Below, piece after piece: positions 57,020 through 64,000 of a stretch of 64,000 bases of DNA. This DNA comes from Yoonia sp. (GTDB taxonomy: Bacteria; Pseudomonadota; Alphaproteobacteria; Rhodobacterales; Rhodobacteraceae): contig JAQXEG010000009.1 of NCBI GenBank assembly GCA_029250945.1, forward strand, positions 124,001 to 188,000, in the 5' to 3' direction. Under the pieces are notes generated by a model. That model had not been told where the DNA came from. It saw only the letters and a list, made by a program, of their open reading frames with translations, and searched no databases. Numbering within the stretch: position 1 is the first letter of the stretch; every line of letters starts with the position of its first letter. The translations under genes and the position numbers were made by a program.

Positions 57020-57964
57020 CTAGCGATATGGCACGCCGGGCAGGATCGACAACAGCTCAAACATCAAATTTGCGCCAGTCAGCGCGGTATTGCCGGACGG
57101 ATCGTATGGCGGCGACACCTCGACCAGATCACACCCTACAATGTTCAGACCGCGCAGCCCACGGATCAGTTCCATCGCCTGCATCGTGGTCAGCCCCCCA
57201 ATCTCGGGCGTTCCGGTGCCGGGCGCAAAGCTCGGGTCGAGGCTGTCGATATCATAGGTGATATAGGCAGGCGTATCCCCGATCTGTTCGCGGATATCAT
57301 TTGCCAATGGGGACAATGACTTATGCCACAAAGTTGGTGCGATATATTGGTTGAAACCCCAGCCCGCGGCCTCCGTGAAATCATCAGCGGTGTAGCCCGT
57401 GCCGCGCAGCCCGATCTGGTGGACCTTATCGGCGACGATCAACCCTTCCTCATAGGCGCGGCGAAACACGGTGCCATGGGTTTCGCGTTCCCCGAACATC
57501 TCATCGTTCACATCCGCATGGGCATCAACATGCACAAGCGCGACAGGGCCATGCTTCTTGGCGATCGAGCGCAATATTGGCAGGGTCATCGTGTGATCCC
57601 CGCCCAACCCCATAGGGATGAAATCATGTTTTAGGTGCGCATCATAAGTATCTGTTATTAAACGAATTGTGTCACTTAGGCTAAACGTATTAATCGGTAC
57701 ATCCCCAAGGTCGGCACAGTATAATGCATCAAACGGCGCAGCCCCCGTTTGAATGTTATAGGGCCGGATCATCGCGGATTGTTCGCGCAATTGCTTTGGC
57801 CCCATCCGCGTGCCCGACCGCCAACTTGTACCAATGTCCATCGGTATGCCGATGAAGCCGACATCCAAGTCCGCCGCACTCTTTACCTCTGGTAGGCGCA
57901 TGAATGTTTGCGGCCCTGAAAAACGGGCCAGATCATTTCCGGAAATTGGCATCGTCGGCATCAT
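57020..57964 (-). CDS. speB: Agmatinase-family ureohydrolase, copy 1
   Basis: Hydrolyses a guanidino compound, releasing urea. The 314-residue protein has all manganese-binding segments: GLGGDHTMTLPIL, LVHVDAHADVND and TYDIDSLDPSFAPGTGTPEI. ATG 57964 follows AAAGGAAA. Immediately downstream of the second agmatinase gene (no gap). Agmatine is the default guess; guanidinobutyrate, guanidinopropionate or guanidine are possible for this family. Confidence 0.88.
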   Translation of the reverse strand: MMPTMPISGNDLARFSGPQTFMRLPEVKSAADLDVGFIGIPMDIGTSWRSGTRMGPKQLREQSAMIRPYNIQTGAAPFDALYCADLGDVPINTFSLSDTIRLITDTYDAHLKHDFIPMGLGGDHTMTLPILRSIAKKHGPVALVHVDAHADVNDEMFGERETHGTVFRRAYEEGLIVADKVHQIGLRGTGYTADDFTEAAGWGFNQYIAPTLWHKSLSPLANDIREQIGDTPAYITYDIDSLDPSFAPGTGTPEIGGLTTMQAMELIRGLRGLNIVGCDLVEVSPPYDPSGNTALTGANLMFELLSILPGVPYR

Positions 57965-58930
57965 TTATTTCCTTTTATTCCAAAGGGCTAAACAGCATAG
58001 TTCCATCGCAACATGGGCGCCTGCAATCGCCGTGGCGCCCGTTGTATCATAAGGTGGCGATACCTCGACAATGTCCCCACCCACCATATTGATCCCTGCA
58101 AGATCACGCAGCATTGCCGCGGCCTGCCAACTAGCCAAACCACCCCAAACAGGCGTGCCGGTGCCGGGCGCAAATGCGGGATCAAGCGCATCGATATCAA
58201 AAGTCACATAGGTCGGTGCATCGCCCACGATCTTTTTGACCCGTTCGACAACATGCGCTGCGCCCTTTTCATGCACAGTGCGCGCGTCGATATAAGGCAT
58301 GCCAAGATAGTCGTCGCAGTCCGTGCGGATACCAATCTGGACAGAGCGTTCCACATCCACCAGACCCAGCTTTACCGCCTTATACATAAACGTTCCGTGG
58401 TCGATGCGGGTCATGTCATCATCCGCCCATAGATCGGAATGGGCATCAAACTGGATCACGGACAGCGGCCCGTATTTTTCCGCATAAGCCCGCAAAATCG
58501 GCAGCGTGATAAAGTGATCACCACCTAAGGTAACGGTCGCAGGCCCTTGGGAAATAATGGTTTTTATATGTGACTGAACCAGATCAGGCACGCCCGCCAC
58601 GTTTGCGTAATCAAACGGCATATCACCGTAATCGACGATTTCAAATTCTGACAGCGGGTCAAACCCGTCCCAGCCATAGGGCGGATCATAGGGTTGCAGC
58701 GTCGATGCCTCGCGGATGGCCCGCGGGCCGAACCGTGTGCCAGGGCGGTGCGTGACGGCCTGATCAAACGGAACCCCAGTGACGACCAAATCCGCCGTCG
58801 CGATATTCTTGGAATAGGCCCGCCGCATGAACGACGTGGCACCGCCAAAGGCATTTTCATAGGCTAGCCCACGCCGATCTGTGCGGGTAAAGGCCAAATC
58901 TGTCTGGTGCTTTGCGTCTTCAAGGCTCAT
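57965..58930 (-). CDS. Agmatinase-family ureohydrolase, copy 2
   Basis: A 321-residue paralogue of the next gene, also with complete metal ligands (TLGGDHFITLPIL, VIQFDAHSDLWADDD, TFDIDALDPAFAPGTGTPVW). The substrate loop differs from copy 1 (TRIDHGTFMYKAVKLGL against ERETHGTVFRRAYEEGL), so the two likely use different substrates or form a mixed oligomer. ATG 58930 lies 4 bases after the amidohydrolase stop. The frame stays open upstream to 59197 but has no similarity there. Confidence 0.88.
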   Translation of the reverse strand: MSLEDAKHQTDLAFTRTDRRGLAYENAFGGATSFMRRAYSKNIATADLVVTGVPFDQAVTHRPGTRFGPRAIREASTLQPYDPPYGWDGFDPLSEFEIVDYGDMPFDYANVAGVPDLVQSHIKTIISQGPATVTLGGDHFITLPILRAYAEKYGPLSVIQFDAHSDLWADDDMTRIDHGTFMYKAVKLGLVDVERSVQIGIRTDCDDYLGMPYIDARTVHEKGAAHVVERVKKIVGDAPTYVTFDIDALDPAFAPGTGTPVWGGLASWQAAAMLRDLAGINMVGGDIVEVSPPYDTTGATAIAGAHVAMELCCLALWNKRK

Positions 58931-58934
58931 GTCG

Positions 58935-60101
58935 TTATTCCGCGATCGGTTGCGCGCGCTCGACCAGACGCGCAAAGAATGACGCGCCAGCAGCGGCTGT
59001 TTCATCGTCAAAGTCAAATTCCGGGTGGTGCAATCCAGCGGTCTCGCCATTGCCAACAAACAGATATGATCCGGGGCGGTTTTCCAGCAGGAACGCAAAA
59101 TCCTCTGCCCCCATTTCGGGGCCCGCATTAGCGTTGACGCCGTCGTCACCTGCAATTTCGCGGGCAACATCAGCGGCAAAACGGGTTTTATCGGCATCGT
59201 TAATCGTGGCGGGGTATCCGACGTTATAGATCAGCTCGGCCTCAACCCCGTAGGACGCCGCCTGCCCCGCGACGATCCCCTCTAGCCGCGCGATGACCAT
59301 GCCTTGAACAGCGCGATCAAAGGTGCGGACCGTACCATTCAGATACGCCTTATCCGGCACGATATTGTCGGCGGACCCTGTGTGAATTTGCGTGATCGAC
59401 ACGACAAGGTTGTCTTGGGAATAGTTGTTCCGGCTCACAATCGTTTGAATGGCGTTCGCAATCCCAAGTGCGGCAACAACTGGATCAGCGGTTTCATGGG
59501 GCATCGCGCCATGACCGCCCTTGCCCGTGATGTGGATATGGAAATCATCCGCCGCGGCCATGATTGGCCCCGGTTCGGTATAGAAATGGCCCACAGGCGT
59601 GCCCGGCGCGTTGTGCAGCGCGTAAACCTGCGAAATATCAAAGGTGTCGAGGATCCCTTCGTTGACCATCACCTCGCCGCCGCCGCCGTTTTCCTCGGCG
59701 GGTTGAAAGATCAGTGCGACACGCCCGCTAAAATTACGGGTCTCGGCCAAGTAGCGTGCGGCACCCAGCAGCATCGTGGTGTGCCCGTCATGGCCGCAGG
59801 CGTGCATCATACCGTCGATGGTCGACGCATAGGGCAAACCGGTTTCCTCTTGCATCGGCAATGCGTCCATATCGGCGCGCAGACCGACGGTGGGGCCGTC
59901 GCCCTGCCCCTCGATGATCGCGACGACACCGCTGGTTGCGATGCCTTCATGAATGTCGGTGATGCCAAATTCGCGCAGCCGCTCCACCACAAATGCCGCC
60001 GTTTGGTGGCAGTCGAACATCAGCTCGGGGATTGTATGCAAGTGCCTACGCCACGCGGTCATATCGGGGGTGTAATCGGCGATCCGGTTGATGACGGGCA
60101 T
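58935..60101 (-). CDS. M20-family amidohydrolase (HipO/AbgB-like)
   Basis: Cleaves an N-acyl or N-amidated amino acid. The 388-residue protein has the metal-binding DALPMQEETG region, MMHACGHDGHTTMLLG, IFQPAEENGGGGEVMV (catalytic Glu), ALHNAPGTPVG and the dimer-domain segment GKGGHGAMPHETADP. The late GPEMGAEDFAFLL carries another ligand. First gene of a three-gene unit with two ureohydrolases, suggesting breakdown of an N-acylated guanidino compound (inference). ATG 60101 follows AGGAG. Confidence 0.88.
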   Translation of the reverse strand: MPVINRIADYTPDMTAWRRHLHTIPELMFDCHQTAAFVVERLREFGITDIHEGIATSGVVAIIEGQGDGPTVGLRADMDALPMQEETGLPYASTIDGMMHACGHDGHTTMLLGAARYLAETRNFSGRVALIFQPAEENGGGGEVMVNEGILDTFDISQVYALHNAPGTPVGHFYTEPGPIMAAADDFHIHITGKGGHGAMPHETADPVVAALGIANAIQTIVSRNNYSQDNLVVSITQIHTGSADNIVPDKAYLNGTVRTFDRAVQGMVIARLEGIVAGQAASYGVEAELIYNVGYPATINDADKTRFAADVAREIAGDDGVNANAGPEMGAEDFAFLLENRPGSYLFVGNGETAGLHHPEFDFDDETAAAGASFFARLVERAQPIAE

Positions 60102-60160
60102 TGCTGGCGCTCCTGCGGTTAGATTAGGTTGGAGTTGAAACCAATTCAGAGGGCCGCGCA

Positions 60161-60973
60161 ATGGCAGATACGTTAATCCACGATCCAAATGGCGGCATTC
60201 CCCGCTTGTTAGAGATCATGCGCCGCCTGCGCGATCCACAGACCGGCTGCCCGTGGGATATCGAACAGGATTTCGACAGCATTGCCCCCTACACGATCGA
60301 AGAAGCCTATGAGGTTGCCGATGCAATTGCGCGCAAGGACATGGCCGACCTTGAGGGGGAGTTGGGCGATCTGTTGCTGCAAACCGTGTACCACACGGCT
60401 ATGGGCGAAGAGGCCGGACATTTCACATTTGAAACCGTCACCCGCGCCATATCGGACAAAATGGTCGCCCGTCACCCGCATGTGTTTGGCGACGAATCAC
60501 GTGATAAATCCGCCGAACAGCAAACCGCCGATTGGGAGGTGATTAAGGCCCGCGAACGCGGTGGCCAGTCACGCACCCTTGATGGTGTGGCCGTTGGTCT
60601 CCCCGCATTGACCCGCGCCGTGAAATTGCAAAAACGCGCCGCACGGGTGGGATTTGATTGGCCTGACACCACGCATGTCTTGGATAAAATCATCGAAGAA
60701 GCGGGTGAACTGATCGAGGCGCGTGACACGCTGACCCAAGATGAAGTGACCGAAGAATTCGGTGATCTGATGTTTGTGATGACCAACCTTGCCCGTCATC
60801 TTGGTGTGGATCCAGAGGCCGCGGTGCGCGGTACAAATGCGAAATTCATACGCCGCTTCAACGCTGTAGAGGATGCGCTAGCGACCCGCGGCAGAACCCC
60901 AGCCCAAAGCGATTTGGCGGAGATGGACGCGCTTTGGGATCAAGCGAAAGCGGCGAAAAAGATTCCCGACTAA
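60161..60973 (+). CDS. mazG: Nucleoside triphosphate pyrophosphohydrolase MazG
   Basis: House-cleaning enzyme that hydrolyses (d)NTPs to monophosphates. The 270-residue protein has two MazG domains: the first with RDPQTGCPWDIEQDFDSIAP and EGELGDLLLQTVYH, the second with KIIEEAGELIEA and TEEFGDLMFVMTNLARHLG. The ExxE-type metal ligands are visible in both. Divergent from the amidohydrolase by 59 bases. Confidence 0.95.
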   Translation: MADTLIHDPNGGIPRLLEIMRRLRDPQTGCPWDIEQDFDSIAPYTIEEAYEVADAIARKDMADLEGELGDLLLQTVYHTAMGEEAGHFTFETVTRAISDKMVARHPHVFGDESRDKSAEQQTADWEVIKARERGGQSRTLDGVAVGLPALTRAVKLQKRAARVGFDWPDTTHVLDKIIEEAGELIEARDTLTQDEVTEEFGDLMFVMTNLARHLGVDPEAAVRGTNAKFIRRFNAVEDALATRGRTPAQSDLAEMDALWDQAKAAKKIPD

Positions 60974-60985
60974 TTCATTCAGGTA

Positions 60986-61014
60986 TTGACCTGACTAAAT
61001 TAGTCAGATTAAAG
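60986..61014 (+). promoter_or_regulatory. Promoter with a perfect palindromic operator in its spacer (iron-Rhodo-box-like)
   Basis: TTGACC (60986-60991) and TTAAAG (61009-61014) are 17 bases apart. CTGACTAA-A-TTAGTCAG (60991-61007) is a perfect 8+1+8 palindrome that fills the spacer, the classic place for a repressor. In this order, TGACTAA-type palindromes near iron genes have been linked to IscR-dependent iron control. It lies 38 bases before the ferric-binding protein gene. Confidence 0.72.
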
Positions 61015-61051
61015 ATGGCGCACCACAACGCCAACTTATAGGATATTTGAT

Positions 61052-62047
61052 ATGACCCTGCGCGCAATCCTCCTTGCCTCGACCCTCGCTACACCTGCTG
61101 TGGCCGATGTGAACATTTACACAACCCGTCAGCCCGACCTGATCCAGCCTGTCATGGATGCATTCACCGCTAAAACAGGTGTTGCTGTGAACCTTGCCTT
61201 CGTCAAAGACGGCCTTGTTGAGCGGCTGAAGGCCGAAGGCGCACGGTCCCCTGCGGATCTCGTCATGACGGTTGATATTGCGAACCTGCAAAAGATCGCG
61301 GACGCCGATGTGATCCAGCCTGTTGAAAACGATGTTCTGACCGCAGCCGTTCCTGCCAACCTGCGCAGCCCCGATAACCTGTGGTTCGGCCTGACAAAAC
61401 GGGCGCGCATCGTTTACGCCAGCCGCGACCGCGTGGCCGATGGCGAGGTGACAACTTACGAAGACCTCTCCTCTGACAAGTGGGAAGGTCGTATTTGCAC
61501 CCGCTCTGGCCTGCACAACTATAACCTTGCGCTGACATCCGCCGTGATCGCTCATGTCGGTGTTGAGAGTGCGACGGCTTGGGCCGAAGGTGTGAAATCC
61601 AACCTTGCCCGCAAGCCAGAAGGCAATGACCGCGCACAGGTCAAGGCGATCTGGGCGGGCGAATGCGATATCAGCCTTGGGAACACCTATTACATGGGCA
61701 AAATGCTCGCGGATGAGGAACAGACTGCATGGGCTGATTCTGTGCGCATCATCTTCCCCACGTTTGAGGATGGCGGCACCCACGTGAACGTATCTGGTGT
61801 GGCGATGACGAAATCCGCGCCAAACCGCGATGAGGCGCTTCAACTGATGGAATATCTTGTGTCGCCAGCGGCCCAAGCGATCTACGCAGAACTCAACAGC
61901 GAATACCCCGTATTGGAAGGCGCATCGCCATCTGATCTGGTCGCGAGCTGGGGTGAATTCACCGCCGACGATGTGCCCCTGACCGAACTGGCCGCAAATC
62001 GCGCCGCCGCACTGCGATTGATGGAAGTCGTCGATTTCGACGGGTAA
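61052..62047 (+). CDS. Periplasmic ferric-iron binding protein (FbpA/AfuA type)
   Basis: Binds Fe(III) for ABC uptake. The 331-residue precursor has a signal peptide (MTLRAILLASTLATPAVA), then VNIYTTRQPDLIQPVMDAFT, ADLVMTVDIANL, WEGRICTRSGLHNYN and the adjacent tyrosines in LGNTYYMGKML that bind iron in this family. No permease or ATPase gene is beside it; those must be elsewhere. Operator-bearing promoter directly upstream. Confidence 0.9.
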   Translation: MTLRAILLASTLATPAVADVNIYTTRQPDLIQPVMDAFTAKTGVAVNLAFVKDGLVERLKAEGARSPADLVMTVDIANLQKIADADVIQPVENDVLTAAVPANLRSPDNLWFGLTKRARIVYASRDRVADGEVTTYEDLSSDKWEGRICTRSGLHNYNLALTSAVIAHVGVESATAWAEGVKSNLARKPEGNDRAQVKAIWAGECDISLGNTYYMGKMLADEEQTAWADSVRIIFPTFEDGGTHVNVSGVAMTKSAPNRDEALQLMEYLVSPAAQAIYAELNSEYPVLEGASPSDLVASWGEFTADDVPLTELAANRAAALRLMEVVDFDG

Positions 62048-62054
62048 ACGGGGC

Positions 62055-62101
62055 GCTGCCCCCAGCCTACGGCCTCCTCCGAGGTATTTTTAGCAAATAG
62101 A
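62055..62101. repeat. Rhodobacterales-type intergenic repeat between converging genes
   Basis: GCTGCCCCCAGCCTACGGCCTCCTCCGAGGTATTTTTAGCAAATAG resembles, as reverse complement, the elements at 16174 and 34269. CCTC-CTCC-GAGG and a following TATTTTT make a weak terminator for the plus-strand transcript. Confidence 0.5.
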
Positions 62102-62117
62102 AGGAGGGCCGGTTCGC

Positions 62118-63932
62118 TTATGAGTCGGCCTTTTCCTCGAGCGTGAGCCATTCTTCTTCGGCGTCTTGCAGGGCCGTTTGGCGGGCGACCAGTGCGTCGC
62201 TTACCTTTTGGAACTTGGCCGGTTGGCTGGTGAAAAGATCAGGATCAGATAGCAGAATTTCGAGTTTTGCGATCTCATCCGTCAGTTTTTCCATGACGTC
62301 TGGCAATTCCTCTAACCGGTGTTTTTCCGTAAACGAAAGTGCGGTTTTGCGAGCGACGGGTGCCGCCTGTTTGCCACCCTTTGACAGTTGTTTGCCCACG
62401 GATTTCGGGGCTTCGGGCGTATCGGCGCGACGTTGGCTGCGGTAATCGGTCCAGCCGCCAGCATAGGCCACAACCTGACCGTTGCCTTCCATCGCGATGG
62501 TCGTTGTCGCCACGCGGTCAAGGAAATCACGGTCGTGGCTGACTAGCATTACGGTGCCATCGTAGTCACCCAGGATGTCCTGCAACAGATCAAGCGTTTC
62601 GATGTCCAGATCATTGGTTGGTTCGTCCAAGACAAGCACATTGCTTTCGCGGGCCATAAGGCGGGCGAGCAGTAATCGCGCCTTTTCGCCACCAGACAGT
62701 GACCGCACGGGTGCGCGGGCCTGCGCCTCGTCAAACAGGAATTCCTTGAGGTAGCCGACAACGTGCTTGGGCGCACCGCGCACCATGATCTGATCGGATT
62801 TTCCCGACACCCCCAAGACCGGATCACTGGCAAGGTTTTCCCAAAGCGTCATATTGGGATCAAGTGCGGCGCGGGTTTGGTCAAACACAGCGATATCAAG
62901 GTTTGTGCCAAGCTTGATGCTGCCTTTGTCTGGTTCAACTTTGCCCAGCAACATATTGAGAACAGTGGTTTTACCGACGCCGTTGGGACCAACAAACGCG
63001 ATCCTGTCACCGCGCTGTACGGTCAGGTCAAAGCCGCGCACAATCTGCTTGCCGTCATAGGATTTAGTCAGGCACATTGCCTCAACCACCTTTTTGCCGG
63101 ATGTCGAGCCGCCGTCAAAGGCCATAGCCGCGGTGCCCTGCCGTTTGATCTGCCCCGCCTTTTCGGCACGCAATTCGGCCAGCGCACGCACGCGTCCTTG
63201 GTTGCGTTTGCGGCGTGCGGAAATACCTTCGACGGCCCAACGCGCCTCTGCCTTGATTTTGCGGTTCAGCTTGTGGCGCTGCTGGTCTTCTTCTTCCCAC
63301 AGCTTGTCGCGCCATTCCTCGAACCCGTCAAAACCCTGTTCGGCGCGGCGCACCTCGCCACGGTCAATCCACAGGGTGGCACGGGTCAGATTGCGCAAGA
63401 ATGCACGGTCGTGGCTGATCAGCACAAATGCGGCGCGTGTGGATTTTAGTTCTTCTTCGAGCCACGCAATCGCTTCGATATCCAAATGGTTTGTCGGCTC
63501 GTCGAGCAGCATCAATTCGGGGGCTTCGGCCATCAATTTGGCCAGTGCCGCGCGGCGCCGTTCCCCGCCCGATGCCGTTTTAGGGTCGCCAGACGGGTCG
63601 AATTTCAGCCCGTCGGCCACCATATCAACACGGTAGGCTTCCTCTGGTGGCAGGCCGCTGGCGGCGTAATCACCCAGTGTGGCGAAGCCTTCCATCGTAG
63701 GTTCCTGCTCCATATAGCCCACGCTGACGCCGGGGGATGCGACGCGCGCGCCGCTATCGGCCTCAACCAAGCCGGCCATCACCTTCATCAAGGTGGATTT
63801 GCCAGACCCGTTGCGCCCGACCAGTGCAACACGGTCACCCGGTTGCACGACCAAGGACAGGTCTTCGAATACAGGATCACCGCCAAATGTCAGGCCGATG
63901 TCGGAAAGCTGGAGTAAGGGTGCGCGTGCCAT
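62118..63932 (-). CDS. ABC-F family ATPase, Uup type
   Basis: Soluble tandem ATPase; Uup relatives act in ribosome function and limit transposon precise excision. The 604-residue protein has Walker A RNGSGKSTLMKV, signature TASGGERRRAALA, Walker [14 protein letters not shown]; then GPNGVGKTTVLNM, RSLSGGEKARLLL, VLVLDEPTNDLDI. The linker (RKIKAEARWAVEGISARRKR) and a C-terminal coiled coil (after residue 535) are typical for Uup. ATG 63932; the last 68 bases of the window hold nothing recognisable. Confidence 0.9.
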   Translation of the reverse strand: MARAPLLQLSDIGLTFGGDPVFEDLSLVVQPGDRVALVGRNGSGKSTLMKVMAGLVEADSGARVASPGVSVGYMEQEPTMEGFATLGDYAASGLPPEEAYRVDMVADGLKFDPSGDPKTASGGERRRAALAKLMAEAPELMLLDEPTNHLDIEAIAWLEEELKSTRAAFVLISHDRAFLRNLTRATLWIDRGEVRRAEQGFDGFEEWRDKLWEEEDQQRHKLNRKIKAEARWAVEGISARRKRNQGRVRALAELRAEKAGQIKRQGTAAMAFDGGSTSGKKVVEAMCLTKSYDGKQIVRGFDLTVQRGDRIAFVGPNGVGKTTVLNMLLGKVEPDKGSIKLGTNLDIAVFDQTRAALDPNMTLWENLASDPVLGVSGKSDQIMVRGAPKHVVGYLKEFLFDEAQARAPVRSLSGGEKARLLLARLMARESNVLVLDEPTNDLDIETLDLLQDILGDYDGTVMLVSHDRDFLDRVATTTIAMEGNGQVVAYAGGWTDYRSQRRADTPEAPKSVGKQLSKGGKQAAPVARKTALSFTEKHRLEELPDVMEKLTDEIAKLEILLSDPDLFTSQPAKFQKVSDALVARQTALQDAEEEWLTLEEKADS

Positions 63933-64000
63933 GACGGTCAGCTATGGTGCGCAGTCGCAATGTGCAAGCCCTTGGCAAGGCTGCGCAACGACTTCGCCCG

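Overview
The window looks like a chromosomal segment of a Roseobacter-group alphaproteobacterium (Rhodobacterales). The reasons are the gene orders iscR-NifS-sufB-x-x-sufC-sufD-YIP1-YIP1-sufS and lptF-lptG-lptD-surA-pdxA-rsmA, the IalB-, DUF4167-, DUF1499- and DUF882-type proteins, a Rhodobacterales-style IscR lacking the usual cysteine triad, and the intergenic repeats built on CTCC..GGGG..AAATA. No species is assigned. There is no phage, plasmid, CRISPR or insertion sequence; nearly all of it is core metabolism and cell-envelope biology.

Layout. 0-2.4 kb: pyrH (cut by the window edge), miaA, and an AraC-family regulator broken by an in-frame stop. 2.6-9 kb: a complete Tat-exported oligopeptide-type ABC importer. 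9-12 kb: a lytic transglycosylase separated from its signal peptide by a stop codon, ssb, and the shikimate pair aroK-aroB. 12.2-17.8 kb: a small membrane protein, a secreted unknown, xerD, a CNNM/CorC protein and a HerA-like ATPase whose conserved tail is cut off by a stop. 17.8-18.16 kb: an unusual 375-base non-coding stretch with two strong terminators and two mutually complementary segments. 18.2-25.1 kb: an IalB protein, two decayed genes (sterol desaturase, acyltransferase), and an envelope operon running L,D-transpeptidase, LpxD, ACP, beta-ketoacyl synthase. 25.4-34.8 kb: DUF882, tRNA-Arg(CCG) and the 8.6-kb iscR-suf iron-sulfur operon. 34.9-41.2 kb: a string of overlapping small genes ending in a frameshifted methyltransferase, a DEAD-box helicase, several very small genes and ndk. 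41.3-46.4 kb: an ABC-F protein, MarC, an aspartic protease, holC, pepA. 46.6-54 kb: the LPS-export/outer-membrane operon lptF-lptG-lptD-surA-pdxA-rsmA. 54-64 kb: DUF4167, prfA-prmC, a shortened DUF1499 protein, a tandem agmatinase pair with an M20 amidohydrolase, mazG, a ferric-iron binding protein with a palindromic operator inside its promoter, and a Uup-type ABC-F protein.

Two themes stand out. First, iron: iscR-suf, an Irr/ICE-like palindrome next to iscR, and a second palindrome lying exactly between the -35 and -10 boxes of the ferric-binding protein gene. Second, gene decay: seven or eight non-essential genes carry stop codons, 1-2 base frame shifts or internal deletions, while every gene expected to be essential is intact. 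Homopolymer sequencing error could explain some of the frameshifts, but not the three substitution-type stops or the loss of a metal-binding histidine box in the desaturase. A 14-base A/T run in the coding sequence of the suf-operon cysteine desulfurase is a possible slippage site.
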